Positions 9,381 through 18,319 of a DNA stretch of 54,426 nt are shown here, in pieces. Every line of letters starts with the position of its first letter. Position 1 is the stretch's first letter. A program made the translations under genes and the position numbers. The notes beneath the pieces were generated by a model, which did no database searches, was not told the origin of the DNA, and saw nothing but the letters and a program-made list of their open reading frames with translations. This DNA comes from Labilibaculum sp. (GTDB lineage: Bacteria; Bacteroidota; Bacteroidia; Bacteroidales; Marinifilaceae), in assembly GCA_016760525.1 (NCBI GenBank), contig JAESUW010000141.1:1-54426 (forward strand). Reading direction: 5' to 3'.

Positions 9381-9809
9381 TGGACCATTCAAAATTAGAG
9401 TTTTAAATATACATTGTTTTCTTCATTACCTCCAAAGGAGTTTTATAATTAAGAGCCTTATGTAGTCTGTTTTCATTGTAATCAACCATCCATTGTTCTG
9501 TTTTCACACGCACTTCACTAATAGTTCGAAATACTATGCATTCAGCAATTCTCTTCTTAAACTACCATTGAAACGCTCAATAAAGGCGTTTTGTGTGGGT
9601 TTTCCTGGTTGAATAAATGCTAAATCAACCTTATTATCTTTACACCAATTATCCAATTTTTTACTGATAAATTCCGGGCCATTATCTACTCGAATTATTT
9701 TGGGTAAGCCTCTTACTTCTTTCAAGCGATCCAATATTCGTATCACTCTGGAACTACTATATTTGTTTAGACAGCAAGTTAAGCTTGTAATGATTAAATT
9801 TACAAGACT

Positions 9810-10124
9810 ATGAAAAGAGAAAGAAGACAGTTTGATAAAGAGTTTAAATTAATGGCAGTAAATCTGTGCCAAAGTGGAAAACCCATCAAGGAAGTAGCGG
9901 AAGATTTAAATATCCGCCCCGACATAGTCCGTCGCTGGAAACGTGAATTAGAACAATATGGAGCAGTGAGTTTTTCCGGACACGGCAATATCATTTTAAG
10001 CCCGGATCAGAAAGAAATTTCAGATTTAAAGAAAGCACTTCGGGAAGCACAAATAGAAAGAGATATCTTAAAAAAGGCAGTAAGCATCTTCTCCAGGAAC
10101 GACAGCAAAAATTCCGGTTCATAA
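9810..10124 (+). CDS. IS-B OrfA, IS3-family transposase N-terminal HTH protein
   Basis: The 104-aa protein has the HTH_Tnp_1 pattern: FDKEFKLMAVNLCQSGKPIK, VAEDLNIRPDIVRRWKRELE, then a leucine-zipper-like helix (ISDLKKALREAQIERDILKK). In IS3 elements OrfA binds the inverted repeats and is also made as an OrfAB fusion by -1 frameshifting. The slippery site lies at 10070-10076 and orfB continues in the -1 frame. It is intact, unlike the copy in IS-A. Confidence 0.9.
   Translation: MKRERRQFDKEFKLMAVNLCQSGKPIKEVAEDLNIRPDIVRRWKRELEQYGAVSFSGHGNIILSPDQKEISDLKKALREAQIERDILKKAVSIFSRNDSKNSGS
10070..10076 (+). promoter_or_regulatory. Probable programmed -1 frameshift site (A-AAA-AAG) in IS-B
   Basis: The run AAAAAAG lies in orfA as TTA AAA AAG. 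After a -1 slip the frame stays open through QKFRFIKN and HRKEFTVEKM into the OrfB start, as expected for OrfAB fusion transposases. Confidence 0.65.
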
Positions 10125-10156
10125 AGAATCATCGCAAAGAATTTACTGTTGAGAAG

Positions 10157-10981
10157 ATGTGTAAGGTATTTCAAATTAGTAGAGCAGGTTATTATCATTG
10201 GGTAAGTAGAAGACCATCTAATTTGACTATGCAAACAAATAGGATTAGAAAAGAAATTAATTCCATTTATCATGAAAATAAGGGCCGCTATGGGAGCCCA
10301 AAGATCACAGCGGAATTAAAATCTAAAGGCTTTAAGGTTTCTGGTGCAAGAGTAGCAAGAATTATGCGCTCTGAAGGTCTTAAAAGTATTATTAAAAAGA
10401 AGTATAAAGTATCTACCACTAATTCTAAACACAATTACCCGGTATCCCCCAATCACCTTAAACGCAATTTTAAAGCACTCAATCCGGGACAGGTTTGGGT
10501 ATCTGATATTACATATATTCATACAAAGCAAGGCTGGCTTTATCTTACCATTATAATGGATTTATATGACCGTAAGATTATTGGATGGGCTTTAAATGAT
10601 AATATGACCGCTAAAGACACCATTGTGACAGCATGGAAAATGGCAGTGATAAATCGACCAATAAGCAAGGCTTTAATTTTTCACTCTGACAGAGGAATAC
10701 AGTATGCCTCACAGGAATTCAGAATGCTTTTAGATAAAAAAACAATCACACAAAGCATGAGTAGAAAAGGGAATTGTTGGGACAATGCTGTTGCTGAGAG
10801 TTTCTTTAAAATACTTAAATCGGAACTTATATTCCATCGATATTATTTGAATTTTTGGTATGCTAAAAATGAAATATTTGAGTTTATTGAGATATGGTAT
10901 AATAGAAAAAGAAGACACTCATATCTGGGATATATGACTCCAGAAGAATTTGGACATTATCAGTTAATTAATGTGGCTTAA
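10157..10981 (+). CDS. IS-B OrfB, IS3-family DDE transposase
   Basis: The 274-aa integrase-fold catalytic subunit. It has an N-terminal HTH_21-like region (YGSPKITAELKSKGF), then the DDE core: first Asp in VWVSDITYIH, second Asp in LIFHSDRGIQYAS, Glu in NCWDNAVAESFFKILK, and the C-terminal YNRKRRHSYLGYMTPEEF block. The full product is probably the OrfA-OrfB frameshift fusion; the listed ATG marks only the separate OrfB frame, which is open further upstream. It is complete, so IS-B may be the active element that broke IS-A. Confidence 0.9.
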   Translation: MCKVFQISRAGYYHWVSRRPSNLTMQTNRIRKEINSIYHENKGRYGSPKITAELKSKGFKVSGARVARIMRSEGLKSIIKKKYKVSTTNSKHNYPVSPNHLKRNFKALNPGQVWVSDITYIHTKQGWLYLTIIMDLYDRKIIGWALNDNMTAKDTIVTAWKMAVINRPISKALIFHSDRGIQYASQEFRMLLDKKTITQSMSRKGNCWDNAVAESFFKILKSELIFHRYYLNFWYAKNEIFEFIEIWYNRKRRHSYLGYMTPEEFGHYQLINVA

Positions 10982-11477
10982 CTTTTTGTCTGGTTTTTTG
11001 TAGGAATTCCACTCTAAGTGAAGGAATAGACGAATCCGCTTCAATAGCTAATACTTGCCGATTAAAATCATCAATAATATTTAACAAACGATAAGATCGT
11101 CTACACCATAAGCTATCATGCATAAAATCTAAAGACCACACTTGATTCTTCTTATCAGGTTGAAATAATTGCTGTTTTGCCCTTGCAGGAAGTCTTTTCT
11201 TTGCTCGTCTTCTAATGTTTAATATAAACCCTGTAAACTTGTTTCTGATTCCATTTCAGTCCTCTTTGTCTGATTCTGTAATAACACATCCAAAATCCAA
11301 TTGCAGGATGTTTCTCCACTAATCCACTGAGTTGTTTTATCACTGGCTGATTATCTTTATCCTTTGCCTTGTATAGAAAGCTGGACTTAGCTGGATGAAC
11401 CAAAATACAGGTCTGACGCACACTAACTGAATAATCATTAATCATATGTTGTGCCAACTCTTTCTTCTGCTCAGACC

Positions 11478-11744
11478 TTATAGCTTTTTTTCTACAGCAT
11501 CTTTAAAAGCATGATGAAGTAAACTTAAATCAGCAAACATCTTTTTTAAACGAGCATTTTCCTCCTCTAATTCTTTTAACCTTTTTAATTGGGAAATATC
11601 CAAACCTTCATATTTTGCTTTCCAATTATAGAACGTAGCATCACTGATACCATGTTCTCTGCAAATGTCTGAAACCTTCATTCCTGTATTCTGTTGTTTC
11701 AAGATAGAAATGATTTGATTTTCTGTAAAGCGTGTTTTTCTCAT
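11478..11744 (-). CDS. IS-A OrfA, IS3-family transposase N-terminal protein
   Basis: The ORF track extends to 11822, but the family start is MRKTRFTENQIISIL at 11744 (88 aa); the upstream part runs into the IS terminal repeat. It has the HTH motif SDICREHGISDATFYNWKAK and a zipper helix LKELEEENARLKKMF. OrfA is intact but its partner orfB is broken, so it can at most bind ends in trans. Confidence 0.85.
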   Translation of the reverse strand: MRKTRFTENQIISILKQQNTGMKVSDICREHGISDATFYNWKAKYEGLDISQLKRLKELEEENARLKKMFADLSLLHHAFKDAVEKKL

Positions 11745-11955
11745 ACAAATAAGTATTAACCATTTAAATTTAATGATATTAAAGCTGACGCGCCCTATGG
11801 GCTTATCCAATTCTAATTTCAAATAGTCAACTTCCGGGGAAGCTTACAAAATTATTTTAGACTAAAGTCATGATATTTAATAATGTATTTGGAGTTAGTA
11901 AATATTTTTACAAACTTACACCCAGAAACTAAAATAAATAATAAATATAGATTCG

Positions 11956-13167
11956 ATGGAACTATTTTTAAAAGATATAAGGAATGTAAATAATGAAAAT
12001 AGGCATTATGCTCAGAAACGTAAAATTATTACATTATTAAATAAAGCGGAAAGCCCACTTACGATCCCTGGTATTTGTAAAAAGGTGAAATTAAGTGTTC
12101 CTACAGGAACTAAGCTAATAAACGAGTTAATAGAGAGCCGGATAATTGTTGAGGTAGGCAAAAAAGAAACTGATACCGGGCGACGTCCTTTAGTTTATAA
12201 AGTTGATCCCAATTATGCTTATTGTATTGGAGTTGTGATTTTACTTAAAGGGCTTTCGTTTTCGGTTTTTAACCTTGAAATGGAGGAAGTACACAAATGC
12301 GAGAATAATGATTTTGTTCTCGAAAATACCACAGAGTGTTTGGTTAATGTTGTTGCCTTTATTCAGAATGCAATTGGCAAATCGGAGATTGATCCTAACA
12401 AAATATTAGGATTGGGTATTGGTATTACAGGCCGTATAAACTCCCAAACCGGAAACTCATACAACTATTTTAATTTTCTGGAAAGTTCATTAACCAATTA
12501 TTTTTCCGGTCAACTTTCTGTTCCGGTTTATATCGACAACGATACGCATGTACTGGGATTAGCAGAGCAGGTTTTTGGGGAAGCTAAAAATATTAAAAAT
12601 GCATTTGTTGTTAATCTTAGCCGAGGATTGGGTTTAGCCATAATTGCTAATGGAGAGATTGTGTCAGGAGAACAAGGGTTTGCTGGCGAGTTTGGACATA
12701 TTCAATTTGCTGAATCCGATAAGTTGTGTTTGTGTGGTAAACGAGGATGTTTGGGAACAGAAGTTTCTGGTTATGCCCTTGAGCAAAATTTCAAGGAGCA
12801 AATACAATTAGGAGAGACCTCTTTGCTTTTGAGCAGTAAAGATATTTCGAAGATTCAGTATGGTGATATACTAAAAGCTGCTTGGGAGGGAGATGCACTT
12901 TCAATTTCATTAATACACAATATTGGGTTTAAAATTGGGAAAGCATTAGGAAATATGATAAACCTGTTAAATCCGGGAGTAATAATTATAGGAGGTAAAT
13001 TTGCTTCAGCAACAGAAGTTTTAACAGATTCTATTAAATCGGGAATGACACATACCGCTTTGTCATTGCCTTTACGATCCTGTGAACTTATTTTCTCGTC
13101 TATTGGAGCCAATGCTGATATAAAAGGGGCAGGAGCTATTGTTCTTCGGAAGATGCAATTAATTTAA
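11956..13167 (+). CDS. ROK-family transcriptional regulator (NagC/Mlc type)
   Basis: The N-terminal winged HTH (about residues 20-80: KIITLLNKAESPLTIPGICK...) is followed by a ROK sugar-kinase-like domain. That domain has GEFGHIQF and the zinc motif CLCGKRGCLGTEVSG, both conserved in ROK repressors. Typical size, 403 aa. It is oriented with, and 360 bp ahead of, the PUL1 susC gene, so it is the obvious local regulator. ROK repressors commonly sense amino sugars or other monosaccharides, which fits the N-acylglucosamine 2-epimerase in this locus. It could also act elsewhere. An operator was not identifiable by eye. Confidence 0.87.
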   Translation: MELFLKDIRNVNNENRHYAQKRKIITLLNKAESPLTIPGICKKVKLSVPTGTKLINELIESRIIVEVGKKETDTGRRPLVYKVDPNYAYCIGVVILLKGLSFSVFNLEMEEVHKCENNDFVLENTTECLVNVVAFIQNAIGKSEIDPNKILGLGIGITGRINSQTGNSYNYFNFLESSLTNYFSGQLSVPVYIDNDTHVLGLAEQVFGEAKNIKNAFVVNLSRGLGLAIIANGEIVSGEQGFAGEFGHIQFAESDKLCLCGKRGCLGTEVSGYALEQNFKEQIQLGETSLLLSSKDISKIQYGDILKAAWEGDALSISLIHNIGFKIGKALGNMINLLNPGVIIIGGKFASATEVLTDSIKSGMTHTALSLPLRSCELIFSSIGANADIKGAGAIVLRKMQLI

Positions 13168-13527
13168 GAAGTATAATCAACCATTACGAATATTAATTTA
13201 AATAATGTTGTATGAAGAGATAAAACAGAAGAAATTACCCGTAAAAAAGCCCGCCACATGGCTATAAAGCACATGGGCAGGCGAAGTAAAATGTTCTACA
13301 AAACAAATTTACTTCATATTTTGATAAGAATCTACTATCTGTATTCAATTCTTCATTCTGAAGCATTGAATCTTGTACTTGAACAAAGCAGTTTTTGCCG
13401 TATTCGATAATTGAACATGATGTTTTTTTATCGATGATTTAAGTTTAATGCTTTGTTTTCTGTAGGAATGCTATGTGCATTTCAAAAATATTTATTACAT
13501 GTAAATTATTTATAAACAGTATAATAA
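13168..13527. other. Upstream region of PUL1 susC
   Basis: This 360-bp region lies between the ROK regulator and susC. It contains a GC-rich hairpin oriented for the minus strand (13243-13284). The rest is AT-rich; I see no promoter matching the Bacteroidota consensus well and no clear inverted-repeat operator. Confidence 0.5.
13243..13284 (-). terminator. Minus-strand-oriented GC-rich hairpin upstream of PUL1 susC
   Basis: On the minus strand GCCTGCC pairs with GGCGGGC (one G-T wobble) and is followed by TTTTTT. There is no minus-strand gene for it to terminate, so it either ends an antisense or small RNA made from 13.3-13.5 kb or insulates the ROK gene. Confidence 0.4.
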
Positions 13528-16500
13528 ATGCTAATCTTTATGATGAAAAGACGAATTAGCTCAATGGGCTACGTATTGGCTGTATTCTTCCTTTTAGTAA
13601 GCCAGTTCGTATCAGCACAAGTAATGGTGGTTGGCGGCCAAGTGTCGGATAAAAACGGAGAACCATTAACTGGAGCTACCGTTTTTATAAAAGGTACAAC
13701 TACGGGAACGGTTACTAATTTGGATGGGAATTTTACAATTGGAATTCCTGGTAGTTCAGGAATATTAGTGTTCTCGTTTATTGGTTATGAAACCAAAGAA
13801 GAACGTATTGGAACCAAAAATTTTATAGATGTTATTCTTCAAGAAAAAAGGGAAGGAATTGATGAAATTGTAGTGGTGGGATATGGAACTCAGAAACGAC
13901 AATATGTAACAGGTGCGGTTTCTCAAATTTCAGGAAAAGAGCTTATGAAATCTCCTGTCGGAAATATCAGTAACATGTTGGGAGGTTTGGTCTCTGGTGT
14001 TGTTTCGTTACAGCAATCAGGACAACCGGGAGCCGATGGTGCCAGTATTATTATTCGTGGAACTGAAGCCAAGTATATCGTTGACGGGATTCCACGCAAC
14101 ATCTCTGAAATAGATCCGAACGAAATAGCATCGATATCGGTTCTTAAAGATGCTTCTTCTGCATCGGTTTATGGCTTGGATGCCAACTCAGTTGTAATTG
14201 TTACAACCAAGCGGGGAATAGTTGCTCCTTCCAAAATAACAGTTACAGGAGCTTGTGGAATAAGCTCCAATGCTTTGATGTTGGAGATGCTGGATGGCCC
14301 TGAATATGCTTACTGGTATAATAAAGCTCGTGAAATGGATGGTGATGAGCCTGTTTTTTCTTCTGCACATGTTGAGCAAATGTTGAATGGAGACGATACC
14401 GATGGTTGGGGAAATACCAATTGGTACAAAGAAACTTTTGGGATTGGAAAAACAATGAATTTCAATGTGAACGCAAGAGGAGGTACAGAGAAAATTAAAT
14501 ATTTTGTGTCGCTTGGTAATTATAATCAGGAAGGAAATGTGAAAGGCTTTGATTACGACCGTATTAACCTACGTTCAAATATTGATGCAATAATTTCTGA
14601 TAATATAAGCCTGACTTTTGATATTTCGGGACGAATTGAAGACCGAAACCGTCCTGGCTATTCTGCTTCGCCCGGCGATTGGAATAACATACCACAGCAA
14701 GCTATACGAGCACTTCCTTATGTGCCTCAGGAAATGAATGGAATACCTGTATCAACCCGAACAGCAAGTTCGTATGTGAACCCGCTTGCGGCCTCTGATT
14801 TGACAGGGTATAGAAAGGTGAAAACTCATGTTATTCAAACGAATGTAGCTTTGAACTACAAATTACCATTTGTGAAAGGCTTAAGCGTTAAGTTTATGAC
14901 TGCCTATGATATTACATATCAAACATCAAAGGCTTTTTCTACTCCATACTACACTAATGTTGCAACAGCACCTACTCCCATAACCGAAGATATTAGCTAT
15001 GTATACACTTATGATGCAAGAGGTACAAATACCAGTTTGGTAGAAGGGATGTCGCACAATACGAATTTGACAATAAACGCCAGTATTAAATATGAAAATC
15101 AATTTGGATTACATAATATTTCGGTTTTGGCTTTGATGGAAACAATTAAAAAAGAAGGCAATAAATTTGGAGCTTATGGTTATGGATTTGATATTTTAGA
15201 GTTGGATGAATTAAATTATGCTACTCTTGCCGATAAAACAGAGATTTCCGGTAGTAGTTTTGAACAGCGTCAGGCTGGAGTTTTAGGTCGTGTAAGTTAT
15301 AGTTATGCAAACAAGTATCTGACCGAATTATCATTACGTTACGATGGTAGTTATGTATTTGGAGGAATGGAAAAAGGCAAACGCTGGAGTACATTTCCTG
15401 CAGCGTCCATTGGTTGGCGGGTTTCTGAAGAAGATTGGTTCCGCAACACCTTTAGCAATTTTGACAATTTGAAGTTGAGAGGAAGTGTTGGTTTGACAGG
15501 AACAACTGAAATTGCACCATATTATTATCTGAACACTTTATCGCTTATGGAAGAAGCCGCTGTTTTTGGAGGAAAAGCTGAAAGTGGACTATTAACGTCA
15601 AGACCTGCCAATACCAATCTCACTTGGGCGAAAGCACTTCAATATGATTTAGGTTTTGATGCAAGCTTATGGAATGGGTTGCTGGCTGTTGAATTTGATG
15701 TGTTTTATAAATATATTTTTGATATGCTTAGTGTCTCTGATGCTACATATCCCGATTCGTATGGTGGTTATGTGTATGGATACGAAAACAATAACAAACA
15801 AGACCATAAAGGGTTTGAAATTGCTTTAACTCACCGTAATAAAATTGGCAATTTCTCCTACAAAATTGGTCTTAATGGAACATATACAAAACGCAGATGG
15901 TTAAAATATGGTGACTCTGAGAATACTCCTGATTGGCTGAAACTTACAGGTAAAGAAGTTGGAGCTCAAGTTGGTTTTATTGCAGAAGGCCTATTCCAAA
16001 GTCAGGAAGAAATTGATAATTCGCCACTAATTGTAGGTAAAGACGTTCGTGTGGGTGATATCAAATACAGGGATAGAAATGGCGATGGGAAAATTTCGTA
16101 CGAACAAGATCGTGGATATATTGGAAAATCAGCATACCCGAAATTTATGGGTGGATTTACATTCAATGGCGAATGGAAAGGAATTGATATTGCGATTTTA
16201 GTGCAGGGGGCAGTTGGCCGCGATGTTGCTTTAACCGGAGTATATAGCAATGGTGTTATGGATAATACATCGATGACCAAGCCATTTTATCACGGAGGAA
16301 ACTCTCCTAAATATCTATTGGAAAATTCATGGAGAGAAGATAATAGAGATGGAGAATTCCCGCGTTTGGCTGTAGTAACAGCAAGTTCTAATAATGCTTT
16401 TTCATCCAGTTTTTGGTACCGGAAAGGTGATTACCTGCGTGTAAAGAGTTTACAAATCGGCTATACCGTGCCTAAACATTTAATACAAAAAATAGGTATG

Positions 16501-16650
16501 GATAATGTGAGAATATATGCCGAAGGTCAAAACCTCCTGACATTTAGTCAATTATCGAAATACAATATCGACCCTGAACAACCGGGCGTTTCCAATGGCT
16601 ACTATCCGCAGCAACGGATTATTTCGATGGGTGTAAATTTGACATTTTAA
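13528..16650 (+). CDS. SusC/RagA-family TonB-dependent glycan importer (PUL1)
   Basis: Outer-membrane TonB-linked channel that imports oligosaccharides with its SusD lid. ATGs at 13540 and 13543 would give a more usual signal peptide (MKRRISSMGY... ending VSA, cleavage near residue 30 of the longer form). Residues 36-105 are the carboxypeptidase-regulatory-like barrel extension (VSDKNGEPLTGATVFIKGTT). The plug starts about 113 with IDEIVVVGYGTQKR, followed by a 22-strand barrel ending in ...ISMGVNLTF. The length of 1040 aa is normal. susD follows after 20 bp. The plug lacks the common LQGRAAGV string and reads LGGLVSGVVSLQQ instead, a modest divergence. Substrate unknown. Confidence 0.93.
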   Translation: MLIFMMKRRISSMGYVLAVFFLLVSQFVSAQVMVVGGQVSDKNGEPLTGATVFIKGTTTGTVTNLDGNFTIGIPGSSGILVFSFIGYETKEERIGTKNFIDVILQEKREGIDEIVVVGYGTQKRQYVTGAVSQISGKELMKSPVGNISNMLGGLVSGVVSLQQSGQPGADGASIIIRGTEAKYIVDGIPRNISEIDPNEIASISVLKDASSASVYGLDANSVVIVTTKRGIVAPSKITVTGACGISSNALMLEMLDGPEYAYWYNKAREMDGDEPVFSSAHVEQMLNGDDTDGWGNTNWYKETFGIGKTMNFNVNARGGTEKIKYFVSLGNYNQEGNVKGFDYDRINLRSNIDAIISDNISLTFDISGRIEDRNRPGYSASPGDWNNIPQQAIRALPYVPQEMNGIPVSTRTASSYVNPLAASDLTGYRKVKTHVIQTNVALNYKLPFVKGLSVKFMTAYDITYQTSKAFSTPYYTNVATAPTPITEDISYVYTYDARGTNTSLVEGMSHNTNLTINASIKYENQFGLHNISVLALMETIKKEGNKFGAYGYGFDILELDELNYATLADKTEISGSSFEQRQAGVLGRVSYSYANKYLTELSLRYDGSYVFGGMEKGKRWSTFPAASIGWRVSEEDWFRNTFSNFDNLKLRGSVGLTGTTEIAPYYYLNTLSLMEEAAVFGGKAESGLLTSRPANTNLTWAKALQYDLGFDASLWNGLLAVEFDVFYKYIFDMLSVSDATYPDSYGGYVYGYENNNKQDHKGFEIALTHRNKIGNFSYKIGLNGTYTKRRWLKYGDSENTPDWLKLTGKEVGAQVGFIAEGLFQSQEEIDNSPLIVGKDVRVGDIKYRDRNGDGKISYEQDRGYIGKSAYPKFMGGFTFNGEWKGIDIAILVQGAVGRDVALTGVYSNGVMDNTSMTKPFYHGGNSPKYLLENSWREDNRDGEFPRLAVVTASSNNAFSSSFWYRKGDYLRVKSLQIGYTVPKHLIQKIGMDNVRIYAEGQNLLTFSQLSKYNIDPEQPGVSNGYYPQQRIISMGVNLTF

Positions 16651-16670
16651 ATGAATAAACATTTCTTATT

Positions 16671-18308
16671 ATGAAGAATAAAATATTTAGAATAGCCATT
16701 TTGTTCAGTCTCGTTAGCATGTTTGGTTGCGATGAATTGCTTGACACCACTCCAACTGATCGAATCTCTGATAAAGTGGTATGGGAAAATGAAGAAAATG
16801 TAAGCCTTTATAGCAATGTTTTCTATGCGTATATTGATCGTTACGGCAGTTTTGGAAACTCACAGTTTAGCGCCAATTTAACCGAAGGCTTAACCGAAAC
16901 ATTGAAATACGGTTCTTATGTACCTGGCGGTAAGGCAGGAGATGCAAACAACTATGTGTTTACTCCTGAAACCATGTCTTCTTCAGGAAATTTACTTAAC
17001 GCCTGGGGCGTTACCTACGAACGAATTCGTCGTGTAAATGAATTTTTGGTTGGATTGAATGAATATTCAAAATTGGATGAAGAAAAGAATAAGCTTTTTG
17101 AAGGACAAGCCCGGTTTTTTCGTGCATTCTTGTATTTCCAGTTAGCGAAACGTCATGGAGGAGTAATTCTTTATACAGATATGAATCTGCAAAAAGATAA
17201 AGCCCGTTCATCAGCCGAAGAAACATGGAATTTAATAGAAGATGATTTAGATTTTGCAGCTTCTGTTTTGCCTGTTGAATGGTCTGATGCTGATAAAGGT
17301 CGGTTGACCAAAGGAGCCGCTTATGCTCTTAAATCGAGGGCTATGCTTTATGCTGAACGTTGGCAATTGTCAAAAGATGCTGCCGATGCGGTTTTTGCAT
17401 TAAACAAATATGCCTTAACGGATAATTATAAAGATGCCTGGAAGGGCGGTAATTCGGAGTCTATTTTAGAATTTAATTATTTGGTAACAGGCCCCAATCA
17501 TACCTTCGATAAAGATTACTCAACTTTTGGAGAAATAGAGAATCAGGGGGGCAGTGGAACTCCTACTCAGGAAATGGTTGAATCGTATGAGAAAATGGAC
17601 GGAACTATAGTTGATTGGAGTGCATGGCATGTATCCGGCGGAACAACTGACCGACCTCCGTATGAGGATTTAGACCCTCGTTTTGGAGCAACCGTTATTT
17701 TTAACGGATCAGACTGGATGGGTAAAACCATGGAAAACAGTGTTGACGGAACAAATGGGAAATATATGGGATATCGAGAAGATACCTATACCAAAGGAAG
17801 AACAACAACAGGTTACTATTTACGGAAATTCAGAGACGAAAGCCATACCGATTTGGTTACTTATTTAAGTACACAAACATGGGTTGAAATTCGTTTGGCT
17901 GAAGTTTATCTTAACCGTGCAGAAGCGAATTATCGTTTGGGGAAAAGTGGAAGTGCAATGACCGATTTGAATGCAGTGCGTACACGTCCGGGAGTTGGTT
18001 TACCTGGTAAAAGTGGTCTTTCAGGAGATGACCTATTTGCTGCTATTCGTCAGGAACGAAAGATTGAATTGACTTTCGAGGGGCATTTGTACTGGGATAT
18101 GAGGAGATGGAAACTGGCTCATATCGAATACAATGGATATCGTGTGCATGGAATGAAGATTTCGAAAGATCCGGCAGGATATCTGTACGAGTATGTCGAT
18201 TGTGATTTACAGGATCGTAAATTTTTGGAAAAAACCTATGTCTTTCCGGTTCCTTACAGTGAATTGGCAAACAATGCAGCCATTGAGCAATATGATGAAT
18301 GGAAATAA
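16671..18308 (+). CDS. SusD/RagB-family glycan-binding lipoprotein (PUL1)
   Basis: Lipoprotein with Cys20 (SMFGCDELLDTTPTDRIS); the DELLDTTPTDR stretch is the classic SusD N-terminus. Helical TPR core, with RFFRAFLYFQLAKRHGG and the C-terminal RAEANYRLGKSG... IRQERKIELTFEGHLYWDMRRW block typical of SusD. Length 545 aa. It forms the lid over the SusC channel encoded immediately upstream. Confidence 0.93.
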   Translation: MKNKIFRIAILFSLVSMFGCDELLDTTPTDRISDKVVWENEENVSLYSNVFYAYIDRYGSFGNSQFSANLTEGLTETLKYGSYVPGGKAGDANNYVFTPETMSSSGNLLNAWGVTYERIRRVNEFLVGLNEYSKLDEEKNKLFEGQARFFRAFLYFQLAKRHGGVILYTDMNLQKDKARSSAEETWNLIEDDLDFAASVLPVEWSDADKGRLTKGAAYALKSRAMLYAERWQLSKDAADAVFALNKYALTDNYKDAWKGGNSESILEFNYLVTGPNHTFDKDYSTFGEIENQGGSGTPTQEMVESYEKMDGTIVDWSAWHVSGGTTDRPPYEDLDPRFGATVIFNGSDWMGKTMENSVDGTNGKYMGYREDTYTKGRTTTGYYLRKFRDESHTDLVTYLSTQTWVEIRLAEVYLNRAEANYRLGKSGSAMTDLNAVRTRPGVGLPGKSGLSGDDLFAAIRQERKIELTFEGHLYWDMRRWKLAHIEYNGYRVHGMKISKDPAGYLYEYVDCDLQDRKFLEKTYVFPVPYSELANNAAIEQYDEWK

Positions 18309-18319
18309 AAAATTGAATT

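Larger units (their letters stand above)
9749..11011 (+). mobile_element. Inner IS3-family element (IS-B), 1263 bp, nested in IS-A
   Basis: It begins TGGAACTACTATATTTG and ends, on the opposite strand, TGGAATTCCTACAAAAAACC. Both 36-nt ends converge on AGACAnnAAGTTAAGC. It is flanked by the 3-bp direct repeat CTC (9746-9748 and 11012-11014). It carries intact orfA and orfB in the two-frame arrangement typical of IS3, with a slippery A6G, so it is probably still competent. Confidence 0.88.
9403..11457 (-). pseudogene. IS-A orfB (IS3-family transposase), split by IS-B and frameshifted
   Basis: The reading runs on the minus strand from 11457 to 11012, jumps over IS-B (9749-11011), and resumes from 9748 to the stop at 9403-9405. 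Recognisable pieces are NIRRRAKKRLPAR, VWSLDFMHDS (first catalytic Asp), RVDNGPEFIS (second Asp), FIERFNGSLRREL (catalytic Glu) and NENRLHKALNYKTP. Three lesions are visible: a frame change near 11218 after KQVYRVY, the IS-B insertion, and a frame change near 9535 after RRELLNA. Joining the two halves with one CTC copy restores SIPSLRVIRILDRL across the junction. The gene is not functional. Confidence 0.85.
9381..11830 (-). mobile_element. Outer IS3-family element (IS-A), broken and interrupted by IS-B
   Basis: The ends are imperfect inverted repeats: TGGACCATTCAAAATTAGAG at 9381 and, on the other strand from 11830, TTGACTATTTGAAATTAGAA. Without the nested element and its target duplication, IS-A is about 1184 bp, normal for IS3. 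It carries orfA (11478-11744) and a multiply broken orfB on the minus strand. No matching target duplication flanks it, consistent with a flanking deletion. Confidence 0.8.
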
